A stretch of 64,000 nucleotides of DNA from Pezicula radicicola (Eukaryota > Ascomycota > Leotiomycetes > Helotiales > Dermateaceae). The notes under the pieces are model-generated. The model worked only from the letters and a program-made list of their open reading frames with translations, did not search any database and was not told where the DNA came from. The translations under genes and the position numbers were made by a program. The stretch covers positions 31,995 through 95,994 of the forward strand of contig PDUO01000106.1 of NCBI GenBank assembly GCA_003008705.1, read 5' to 3'. Of the stretch, positions 34,859 through 44,660 are shown in pieces (position 1 is the first letter of the stretch; every line of letters starts with the position of its first letter).

Positions 34859-35199
34859 ATAGTTTAGGAAGTAGGCCGTAGATCGGACGTCTGCCGTTTC
34901 TCCGCTATACTATCCCTTCCCCCCCCAAATAAACACTATTTTCCTCGCCTGTAAAAGCCTAATCACCACCAAAAAAAAATAGGTTCATTTCGGGGTCCCG
35001 ATAGTAGGCTCAGTACACTTACTTAGTAGAATCCTGTTAGCTTTCTTAATAGGCTTGTTTAGGTGAAGTATGTTGTGTTACCCACGAATTATAAAAATGG
35101 GAGAGGCGGACAATTAACGGGTAGCGAGGTCTAGGTAGCAACTTAGCCGTCTTGCGTCATTTCCGAAGCACTCTCACCCGCAGAACGAAATTACACTTC
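34859..35199. other. Intergenic, no recognised gene
   Basis: Contains a C-run (34919-34926) and an A-run (34972-34980). No coding signal recognised. Confidence 0.4.
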
Positions 35200-35201
35200 T
35201 A

Positions 35202-35363
35202 CGGAGGTACATGTGGAAAGTATTGTACCTAGCGACGTCTGTGAGTACTTTTGGAGCGTAAATAACCAAAAATGGCCAATAACAACCTATATTTCTAGGA
35301 TAAATAGCGCGCATAATCTAGCACTGACTTGGTAGGGAGCAATACTTTCCCCATGTACCTCCG
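35202..35363. mobile_element. MITE, about 162 bp, 24-bp terminal inverted repeats, TA target duplication
   Basis: The left end CGGAGGTACATGTGGAAAGT (then ATTG) is matched by the reverse complement of the right end with one mismatch in 24 (T versus G). TA dinucleotides flank both ends (35200-35201 and 35364-35365). The interior has no coding capacity. Size, TIRs and TA duplication fit a non-autonomous Tc1/mariner-type element. Its TIR sequence is unrelated to that of the element at 37394. Confidence 0.85.
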
Positions 35364-35524
35364 TACAGTGAATAAACTTGCCGATCATTGAAAAGCTACA
35401 TACAGTATACCAAAAGCTTCTTCCGGAATTGTGTGCTAAGAGAATGATTTCAAAAGACTGCTTATAAATCGAAAGATTCTAGCCTATCAATGTAGATCTT
35501 AAAAACATGTTTCTAGTACTGCAT

Positions 35525-37321
35525 TTAAGCGACAAGTTTGCTGCAATAGGGATTAAAGAGAACATGAATTGGGTCGTGCTCACCAACCATAGCGCGACAT
35601 ATCGTTCTTGCAATGGCTGGGGCTTGGGCAAATCCTCCTGTGTTGTTTCCGCCAGTTATGATGAGATGCCCACCACTTACAGTGGAAATATCTTCAAAGA
35701 TACTCAAACCTGTACAAGTCAACGGCCGAATGTAAAATTTCCGTTCTCCATCCGGCCACAGTGTACCTCGCTCCTTCGCGCACCTATATCCCGCAGGGAA
35801 GTATGTGTGTGCCACTTCCTCGAGCTCCTTGAAAAGTGCTTGCAATTCTGAAGACTCCGGTGACGGGCAATCCAACCCAACGTACCCGTATCCACCCCCG
35901 AAGATGAGAATCTCTTCGCCCGTTTTAACATCTCTCGATACAGTAACATTAATGTCTTCGACAAGACAACCGCGGCGATGGATTTTGGTGGATTTTCTTA
36001 ACATCGGATCCAAGTTGGGAATCTGTACCCACACGCCCAACACGCCGTGCACAAGGTTCTCCGAGGCCGTTCCGTCAAGCAGTCCATTTCGCGTAACCCC
36101 TGTACTTATCACGAAATTATCCGCTTGGAGAGCCCCTAGCTGAGATTCCAGCAAAGTCACCTCACCAGAAGCGTTACGTCGAATTCGCTGCACGCAGCAG
36201 TTCCAGGTGAACTCTCCATCGAGCTTAATGATTCGATCGATTAAATTGTTCACGAACGAGTGAATACCGAGTGTAAATCCTTGTACGGTGAGTCCACCAG
36301 CGAGGTTATTTGATTTGGCAGCCGCATAAAACCCGGTATATTCTCTCAGAAGCTCTGGTTGGGAAAACTCGTCAACGACCGTCCCAAGGTCTCGGTTCAG
36401 CTTATAAGCCGCAGTCAGAGCGACTTCTTCGGCATATAAGCGTAGAATGTCGGTGTGAAGCGAAACCCCTTCGAAGAGCTCCGGAGCGCGGTCCCTGTAT
36501 TCAGCCCAGAGCTCTCTAGCTTCCCGGTTGACATAGTAAACATCTTCTTTCATAGCCTGCGCCAACCAAGTTGGAAGTTGCTCAAAAGTATTGACCCAAG
36601 CAATCTCAGCAGCGCTGAAACTCAAGGGTGATTTCACACTCTAGCCGCCTTTAAGAGTAGTCTTGCGAAAAACATGCCGCATATCACGATAGATGTCGCT
36701 ACCTCTCTCATTGTAGCTATCCGCTTCGGTGAAGGTGAACATACGAGCATCGCCGCCTCCGTGTGTGGCACCTAGGCGAGTCCAGTCCTTGCAAGTACGG
36801 GGATCTGGGTTGGCGTCGACAATTCGCACTTGAAACTCGCGGATAGCGAGAAACTCTGCCGCCACAAGATTCATGATTCCCGCTCTAACAATTAAGACCG
36901 TCTTTTTGGTGCGGTGGTCAAGGATGACTTCCTTGGGATGAACTGCGCCGTGGGCATAACCGCGAGCGCAAAGCATCTCTCCCGCTCGGAGAGTCGACAC
37001 CACCCATAACGACTCGCATTGCTCTTGCTTGGATATTGCTTGGATCTCAGCCACACGGCCCCTGGAGAGGTTCTCAAGATTAGGTATAAGCTTGGCGTTA
37101 TATACTAGTAGCGTTTTTGGTGAGTTCCGATTCCGGTCTAACCACTGATCCATTAGCTCCTCAGTGACTTCGTCACCCTCGAATATCCAGACATCTATCA
37201 TATCGAGGCTGTTAATTTGCGGGGCGAGTCCGGAATTGTGTTCGCAGAAACAAACTTGCGAAGAGTCATCCCCGAGCACAGAACGGAATTTTTGCACGTT
37301 CGTGCTGATGAGGAACTTCAT
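35525..37321 (-). pseudogene. FAD-dependent oxidoreductase (DAO-like) with about 130-aa N-terminal extension, one nonsense codon
   Basis: Frame of 599 codons from an ATG at 37321 to a stop at 35525, interrupted only by a TAG at 36641-36643 (KGG-stop-SVKSPLSFS), where TGG would restore the frame. After an unusual 140-residue N-terminal segment (MKFLISTNVQKFRSVLGDDS..) comes an FAD-binding Rossmann fold, KTVLIVRAGIMNLVAAEFLA. Two glycines expected in the GxGxxG motif (GAGIMG) are replaced by Arg and Asn, again by G-to-A changes. Later parts are DAO-like (FTLGIHSFVNNLID; LIFGGGYGYVGLDCPSPES; near the end HLIITGGNNTGGFAQAPAIA). The enzyme probably oxidised an amine or amino-acid-type intermediate of the cluster (inference). 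It is inactivated by the stop and loss of the dinucleotide motif. Confidence 0.75.
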
Positions 37322-37393
37322 TTTGAGGGTTTCAGGCGAAACGATAAATGTATTCGTTACAAGTTAACTATTCTGGTAGCGGCTATTTAAATA

Positions 37394-37547
37394 CTATCCC
37401 CCCCTTGAATAAATCGTAATTCTCAACTTTGTGGCTATACCTTGGATTCACCACTTTTCTACGATTCAATATAATTCTATTTGCCAAAATCTTGGTTAGC
37501 CAAAGCGTGACCAGAGTGGAGAATTACGATTTATTCAGGGGGGATAG
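37394..37547. mobile_element. MITE, 154 bp, long terminal inverted repeats, TA target duplication
   Basis: The left end CTATCCCCCCCTTGAATAAA (continuing TCGTAATTCTC) pairs with the right end over about 31 bp, with one extra T as the only difference. TA is duplicated at 37392-37393 and 37548-37549. Non-coding interior. It sits in the roughly 500-bp gap between the start of the FAD oxidoreductase and the start of the NRPS remnant, in their former shared upstream region. A second, unrelated MITE lies at 35202-35363. Confidence 0.9.
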
Positions 37548-37820
37548 TATTAGGAAGAGGAAGATTCCTGCTTACGCTCCACTCTAACTTTGCTATGATT
37601 TGCGCAGCCGTGATGCTTACTATCCATTCCTCGCTGTGCTTAGTGACGCGTACTAAGCAATAAATACATCGCTCCAAGTAGTCTTGATGGATCACTATAC
37701 TTTCCGGGGCCATCTCCTCCAGCTGGGCTGAATATAGCTTTTTTTCGATATAGTATAGCAATAGAAGATAGTATAGTAATAGAAGTAGTGCCTTTCTTCT
37801 AAGAACCACTGCCGGTAGTA

Positions 37821-40800
37821 TTGGCTAGTATTAGGAGAAGACAAAGAGGCTTCATAACGGTGATCGACCACCTGGAAATAACCATCGTCGACCTCTTCGA
37901 CGCCTGGGCGATAAGTACACCAGAGGCTACTATAGTCAAGTGGAACGGGCAAAGACTTACTTTCGCCGGCCTACGAGATGCATCACTCCATGTCAGCAAA
38001 GCTCTATCAGTAGGTGTTGGATCCGGCGACAAGATTCCCATCCTTTCCCAGATGTCGCTGGAGCTTCTTCCCGCTATCTTGGGCGTTCTCAGGGTTGGCG
38101 CTTGCTACGTACCCATTGATATGGCATCCTGGAGCAGGGCAAGAATCGACGCCACGCTTGAGGATATCTCACCGCAAGTGGCCATTGCGACAAGTCAGCC
38201 GGACACACGACGCGTGCCAGTGATTGTATTTTTTCAAGAGCGATGGCTTTAATCGTCGTTCGATGACACGGATGATACTTACAGCCAGCTGGACGCCATC
38301 CGCCGGAGTCTCGATACGAAAGCACTTGTGTATGTCACCTTTACGTCTGGAACTACGGGGAAGCCAAAGGGGGTGATGATATATCATTGGGCCCTCTATC
38401 AGTTTGCTACACTGACAACTGGTGATTCTTTTAACACAACTCCTGGCGAACGTGTGTTGCTGGCCTTCTCCATCTCGTTTGACGGTAAGTAAGCCTCAAG
38501 TTGCTAAAACTTACCCCAGTATGTGCTGCCACTATCTGGTCAACAATCACAAGGGGCGGAGCCTTGGTCATGGCTTCATGGTCAACGTTCCCTGAAATTG
38601 CCACTACCTGCGACACTCCGACACTGATGCCGTCCATGTTTGCCACCTTGGATCCAGCCGGACCTTATGACAAGGTCTGCAGTGTCTATTTGGGTGCCGA
38701 AGCCCCCAACTTTGACATTGCGCGTCAATGGATTACTCCTACGCAAAAGGTGATCCACACCTACGGCCCATCACAGGCGACCATTGTCATCACTTTCGGG
38801 AGAGTCCCTGAAGACACGGAGCCAGACCTAGGTGTGCTCAACCCTGGAGTGGAAGTCGTTCTCGTCGACGAAAATTTACAAGAAAGCGACATTGGCGAGA
38901 TATTGATAAGCGGTCCGTGTTTGGCTGCGGGATACCTGAATAACCCCGAGCTCACAGCTAAGAAGTTCATTGACTGGGATGGGAAGCGCGTATACCGGAC
39001 TGGTGACTTGGAACGGAAAACCGAAAATAGACTATCATGGGTAGGTCGAGCGGACCGCATGGTGAAGAACCGAGGATTTCGAAGTGGAGTCGGCCATGCT
39101 ACGGTTCACCGACGTCCAAGCAGCTTCCGCTTTCGTGTGGCGTGGTAAGCTTATGGGATTCGTGCAGCCAGCGACTCTCAATCTCGAGGAGCTGGGCGTG
39201 TTCATGAAAGAGAACTTTGACCCGTCTGTGATCCCGGACGAGATCTTGGTGTTGGATCAATTCCCTCTCACAGGACATGGAAAGGTCGATCGAGCTGCCC
39301 TGAACGCTCGATTGGAAAACAGAATGGCCTAAGAGGACGCGTATCTGGACACTATGGTATGCACTTCACCTTATGATGCGCTGCGGTGGGCTTTCACCAA
39401 GTACCTTTAAGTTCCCTTTAGAGATCTCGACAGGACATCGTCTTTCTCCTAACTTGGAGGCAACTCCCTGGCGGCTATACGCCTGTCAACGTTTCTGAGG
39501 CAACAAGGTTACGCCATCGCCATCCTGCACATTCTCAAAGGAGACACCATCGACCACTTGGAAGAGAAGCTCACAAAGATCAACGAACAAAATGGGGCCC
39601 CCGATTCCAATGGTACTGTGCAGACTGAGTCTGAGGCAGTGCCAGCTACCGACATGCATAGACTTATGCTGGCCCAGTATCACCGTAACCCATTGACTAA
39701 TTGCCTCCTAGTCAGAGCCAAGTTCGCGGGGGCACAAGATTCAGCCCCAACCCCAACCCCAAGCGAATTGAAAGTCGCTTGGACAGTCACTCTTGCGGCC
39801 TACGGCGTCTTCAAAACGCGATACGACATACAAAGTTGGACGCTCCATGACCTTGACCGTATCAACCTTGATTGGGAAAAGGTCAGCGTCGAAGCCGAAG
39901 AGTTTGACAACGCTCTCTTGTCCGTTGAGGAGCAGGTTTGGACACATCACAAGAGTCTTCAGAGTCCCGGTCTCGAGGTGCTATATTGCCACATGACCTG
40001 CGTCTACGCGCCCAGCCGTAAGGCCATAGGTTTCGTCTGGCGTATACACCACGTTCTCATCGACATATTCTCACTCATTCATCATCCTCATGCGTGACTT
40101 GGAGCAAGCTCTGGCTAAGGAAAAAGTGGCCCCCGGACCTCACATTCAAGACTTCTCGCGCTTCATGCAAAATACAAGGACGACAAGCTGGGTACAGCTA
40201 CCGAGTACTGGAAGCGCATGATGAAGCCGCTTTGTGAACGGTCTTTGTTTGACTTTCGACCGCCGCAGACATCTTTTGAGGGCGACGCCTGGCGGATTCT
40301 GCTATTCACGACTAGGAGACTTTGGAGTCCATTGAGGCGTCAGTGCACAGGTACATCTCAAGCGCGACATTAATCTTCGCTGCGTGGGCGCTCGTTTTGA
40401 CCAAGTACACGCGCTGCAGTTTTGCCTCATTCCTTCTCAGTCGCTCCGGTTGGATGGTCCCTTGGCCGCTAGCACCATCTCTTGTAGCAGCAATGATCAG
40501 TCGCGTACCGTTTGCCACGGGCATTCCCGCCGAAGCAACGGTACATGAATGGCTGGCGGAGATGCACAGTACGCTGCTCAGAGTTGCGGAGCTTGAAAAC
40601 TTGTGCCAGTCACTTGACACATCGATTTATCCCGAGGAGTATTTCAAGACGGGGGTGTAGGCTTTTCTCTACATGCCACAGTCGCCGGCTAGCTGGGAGG
40701 TTCACGACAAGCTTACTGGTCAGCTAGAGCCGGTAGGGATGGTCTAGAGAGTTCAGCCAACAGGTAGTGGGGCTGTTGAAGCCGAGCTGCAGATTGACTA

Positions 40801-40916
40801 GAGAGTGGTGGACATTGAATGGGCCAAGGAAGTGGGCACAATCGCTGTGTGGATGCTTGAGGGGCTAGCGAATGCCCAGAGGAGCACCAAGTTGCGAAAT
40901 CTAAACTTAAACTAAT
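37821..40916 (+). pseudogene. Nonribosomal peptide synthetase remnant, A-T-C order
   Basis: Adenylation domain: VDLFDAWAISTPEATIVKWN (37885), core A3 VTFTSGTTGKPKGVM near 38335, YGPSQATI (A5), GYLNNPELTAKKF, VYRTGDLE (A7), WVGRADRMVKNRGF (A8) and a C-terminal GHGKVDRAAL (A10, Lys). A thiolation domain has LGGNSLAAIRL near 39455 (Ser = phosphopantetheine site). A condensation domain has IHHVLID (HHxxxD-like) near 40045 and ends near 40915. A 35-bp intron (38485-38519) is likely. Breaks: TAA at 38250, 39330, 39408 and 39450, TAG codons near 40657, 40744 and 40798, and frameshifts near 39085 and 40095. The frame opens without an ATG. It probably partnered the PKS in the same cluster (inference). 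Confidence 0.85.
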
Positions 40917-40919
40917 AAA

Positions 40920-41290
40920 TACCAACTTATTCTATATTAAGTATTTTACAAGTTTATATTAAATAGTTAAGAGCATTATATAGAGAGAGTAAGAAAGGAA
41001 AATAGGATTCTTTTAAATAATACTTAAATTACTTATAGTTTTTAATAAATTAAAGAAATACTTCTAATAAGTATTTATTTTAAAATATTTTAACCTCTTA
41101 TTATAAATTCTACTTAAAGTAGATATATCTTAATTTACTATACGAGGGATTATATTATAATTATTTAAAGAAATTATTTCTAATAGAATAAAAATATAAA
41201 ATATAAAAAACTTATAACTATTATTTGAATATTTAAATAATAAAGGAAATACCTTTTAGAAGTTTTTAATATTACTATAATTTACTTTAA
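40920..41290. other. AT-rich RIP-like block
   Basis: Very AT-rich, TTAATA/TATTTA-type sequence directly following the NRPS remnant and truncating the next gene. No coding signal. Confidence 0.7.
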
Positions 41291-41294
41291 TTAT

Positions 41295-41600
41295 ATCCCA
41301 ACATAGCACCGGCGAAGAGAGGAAACCAGGAATGGCCGGTGACATCAAAATACCCGAGGCCTCCAACATAAAGCGGGTAACCAAGACTGCCCACCATTAG
41401 GGAGAGATGAGGTCGTATCAGGTCAACAATGGTGCCTCCCAGACAGCAAAAAGCGTAAACATTCCGTAAAGAATGGCATTGGTTTGGTTGGCCACGACGC
41501 TAGATGAAGGTTTTCCTCCGCCCGCTCCTAGACCAGTCAGAGCAGTGTAGATACCAGGGAGGCAAAAAAGAATCCTGTTGCGCGGTGTCAGTTTGATGTT
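41295..41600 (-). pseudogene. UNC93-like (DUF895) membrane protein fragment
   Basis: The minus strand reads CLPGIYTALTGLGAGGGKPS, VVANQTNAILYGMFTLFAV and, after a frameshift near 41460, GGTIVDLIRPHLSLMVGSLG and YPLYVGGLGYFDVTGHSWFP with LFAGAMLG. This is the start of the fungal UNC93/DUF895 multi-helix family (GLGAGG, then NANxALY). Only the first few helices remain; the continuation is replaced by the AT-rich block at 40.9-41.3 kb. Confidence 0.6.
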
Positions 41601-42534
41601 TATTACGTATCAGAAGCTGATTTATACAAGCCAACGATGCTGTTCTAGTTGATTAGCCGACTGCGCTTAAAGGTGTTCTTAGCGGAAACCATTCTTGCTC
41701 CTATTACTTGTGCTGCCGTAATTATTTTCGATTTATCGACTGAAGGCAAGTATAGAGGGAAAAGTTTTGAGACAAAGATTTTGCTAGGTAATATGTTCTT
41801 GCCTTTTGGAGGATCAATTCTTCCCTTCCAACAACGCAACGGGGTCAGACTTTATGTACACATAACTATAACTCCCTAGTTTATCTGAAAGATAAGAAGA
41901 TTTCCTAACACTGAGTTCTAGCTACCATTTACGACCTTTCTTGAGTTCATTTCCTACTAGACTGTCTCAAATCTACACATGTTTTGGCGATGTTATCTAG
42001 TGCGTGGGACAATTTCAGGCAGCCTACAACGAAGCCCCTTACGTGAGGTTAGGACTAGTAGTCCACAACGATGAGATTTTGATTGCTGCTTGTTTTGCTC
42101 AGTCTTTTAATAAGAAGCGGGTCCGCTCACAATAATTATATATCCCGAAGAGGGAGCCCAGGACGAAGTGAATTCTATTGGTGCAATATTCTCCGATGTT
42201 CCATCTGCGCCGCTGAAGAGAGCCAGGGTTTGTAAGGTAGTAATTTGGTCGCTTAGAAAAGGTTCGTCATACAAGATAATTCTCCTAGGCTGAAAGAGGC
42301 AGCCCATAACGAATACTTCGTATGGGCTGACAATCACCAAGATTTTTAATTGGAAGCCTGGATGAGAAATTCCCGTTCTAGCTTACTTGTAGCTTAGCGG
42401 GGAATCTAAAACAATGATATATAGTCGGACATATATCCCTTAGAACTCATTCTTTAGAAGCAACTTAAAATCTCAGACGCAGAAGAACATATCCACAATC
42501 AAAACCTTGGTTTCGCGAGCTCGAAGAACAAAAT
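41601..42534. other. Intergenic, no recognised gene
   Basis: Short open frames exist (for example minus 42107-42340) but none has a recognisable motif. The last 150 bp should hold the amidohydrolase promoter. Confidence 0.4.
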
Positions 42535-43869
42535 ATGACATCTCTAGGCTGGACCCCACCATGGAAATTAGCATCTCAGAACAGTTATATCTTGAAAAAT
42601 GCAAATATAATCAATCCGATTGACGGATCTGTGATGGAAGGCGCCACAATTAGGCTTTCGGACGGAACTATTCAATCAGTCACTACTACACGAGCCTCCG
42701 AGCAAGACGAACCCCTCCAAGGTTCTGAAATCACCGTAGATCTGGAGGGAAATTACGTATGCCCTGGTCTTATTGACGCCCATGTTCACATTGCAGCAGT
42801 GCCGGGAGAGAAGGATCTTAGGGACACTCTAGGACTCGCGGAACATATTTCATATCTGCGGCAGCCCTATGTATGCCTCCAGATGATCCGAAGAGGGTTT
42901 ACCACTGTCCGTGACTGTGGAGGTGCAGCCCTTGCGTTGAAGGAAGCGATAGCAGAAGGTGTCGTTGTTGGACCTCGACTTTTCATAGCAGGTAGACTGC
43001 TAACACAAACCGGCGGCAGCGCTGACCCCCGTGGACCCCACGATGATAGTGAATGTTGCGGGGGACCTAAATATTTGGGCAGAGTTTGTGATGGTGTTCC
43101 CGAATGTATCAAGGGTGCTAGAGAAGCGATTAGAACCGGATCCGACTTCATCAAGATCATGACTGGTGGCAGCATAACTGGCCTTTCCGAGAAAATCAGC
43201 AGCGTGCAGTTCAGCGCTGAGGAGATTCAAGCCATCACCACTGTTGCAAAGAATAACGGGACGTACGTCACTGCTCATGCCTATACTCCTGCGGCCATTC
43301 GCCTGGCTCTAGACAATGGAGTTATGGGCATTGAACATGGAAATCTCTTGGACGCAGAGGTTGCGAAGTACATGGCTGAGAAAGGGGCTTTCTTAACACC
43401 CACACTCAGCACTTTCGCCATCGGGGCTTCTCCAGATTTCGCCGGGGCTCTTGATCCTAGCCAAGAGGCCAAGCTTCAGGAAGTCCTAGGAGCAGGACAA
43501 CGATCCCTACAAATAGCCTCAGATGCTGGCGTCAATATTTGCTTCGGGACAGACCTCCTTGGCCCTATGGTCGTTGCGCAGACTAAAGAATTCGCTCTGC
43601 GGGCAAGTGTTCTCTCGTCTGTAGCCATCTTACAGAGTGCAACTGTTACAGCAGCACGTCTGCTTGGACAGGTGGATTTTCTAGGGCAGATCAAGTCGGG
43701 GTTTGCGGCGGATCTATTAATCTTGAATAAGAATCCATTGGAGGACATTGAGATCTTTGACAAGCCTGAGAAACATCTGCTCGGGGTGTTTAAAGACGGG
43801 CGTGTGCAAGTAACCCGCTGGTCGAAATTGAGAGAGGATATCGTATCTCCAATCTCAATTATCCAATAG
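42535..43869 (+). CDS. Metal-dependent amidohydrolase (imidazolonepropionase/prolidase-like), intact
   Basis: Single uninterrupted frame, 444 aa, ATG at 42535. Family motifs: composite beta-sandwich start ILKNANIINPIDG; metal-binding DAHVHI (His83, His85); TTVRDCGGA; probable carboxylated Lys in FIKIMTGGS (Lys207); His248 in VTAHAYTPAAI; His268 in GIEHGNLLD; Asp340 in CFGTDLLG; C-terminal GQIKSGFAADLLILNKNPLED. All metal ligands of the binuclear amidohydrolase superfamily are present, so hydrolysis of an amide or dipeptide-like substrate is expected. Fungal relatives include Xaa-Pro/Xaa-Arg dipeptidases and ochratoxin amidase; the substrate here cannot be read. It abuts the dead cluster but carries no RIP-type stops, so it may be independent of it or still selected for detoxification (inference). 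Confidence 0.9.
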   Translation: MTSLGWTPPWKLASQNSYILKNANIINPIDGSVMEGATIRLSDGTIQSVTTTRASEQDEPLQGSEITVDLEGNYVCPGLIDAHVHIAAVPGEKDLRDTLGLAEHISYLRQPYVCLQMIRRGFTTVRDCGGAALALKEAIAEGVVVGPRLFIAGRLLTQTGGSADPRGPHDDSECCGGPKYLGRVCDGVPECIKGAREAIRTGSDFIKIMTGGSITGLSEKISSVQFSAEEIQAITTVAKNNGTYVTAHAYTPAAIRLALDNGVMGIEHGNLLDAEVAKYMAEKGAFLTPTLSTFAIGASPDFAGALDPSQEAKLQEVLGAGQRSLQIASDAGVNICFGTDLLGPMVVAQTKEFALRASVLSSVAILQSATVTAARLLGQVDFLGQIKSGFAADLLILNKNPLEDIEIFDKPEKHLLGVFKDGRVQVTRWSKLREDIVSPISIIQ

Positions 43870-44660
43870 AAGTCGGAGAGAAAAGATTGAGTTAAGACCT
43901 GTAAATTGGGAGTTTCATGGGTTGTAAAGTAGGAAGCAATGACTTGGTCTACTTTATCAAACCGCCAAATGCATGATATTCTGTAACTCGTTATGAACGA
44001 CTAGTCAGGTCATACCACAGAAAACGTGATCGTGTTATGCATGGGCAACGACCTGATCTTCGTATTATGCTGTCCAATTGCTCACTACTATGTAGCGGGT
44101 GGCAAATCGGTTAACACCTCTCGTGGTCTAATTTCTTGCATTAGTATTGGACAGAGATTTTGAAGAGGGAATGCATTGTCTAGGAGACAGAAGTCAGGAA
44201 TCGAGCCTAAGAGCCATTTCTTCGTAGAATTGTCTTAAATTTCAATCGCCGAAGATGACAATCTTAGTATCAGGCCACGGGCAAAGTACTCGCCTCTTGG
44301 CTAGCTCTTCTCGGTGTCCTTATCCCAAATCTCCCAATCAGGATGTTCGTAAGTAGTACAATCGCTCCCATACACATCCAAATGCTCTTGATTCCATTCT
44401 GTTTTAGCACTCCTGGAGCTAATAAACACTACTTAACTCCCTATCGTCATCCCAATCCAAGTACCTCGATAGCGTCTATCCTACTTTATAGCCGACACAG
44501 ATCGCATCATAGGAGTTCACCATCTCGACCATTTTGCCAGAGATTGGCCTTCATCTAGGCGAGTGATTATTTCCATATCAACGACGAGGGCAGCGTGCCA
44601 AAAGTTGTCCTCTCAAGATCTGCAAACAGTGTACTTATATGTTAGATCCCCACTTTTAAA
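43870..44660. other. Intergenic, no recognised gene
   Basis: Moderate composition with short chance frames. Nothing recognised. Confidence 0.4.

Noticed and set aside
22014..40916. Reading the many TAG codons as reassigned or read-through codons
   Set aside because: Neighbouring intact genes end normally at TAG, TAA and TGA, and the same genes also carry frameshifts, TAA/TGA stops and lost active-site residues; pseudogenes explain the pattern better.
41649..42340. Open frames of about 76 codons on both strands
   Set aside because: No motif, no homologous partner frame and ordinary chance length for this composition.
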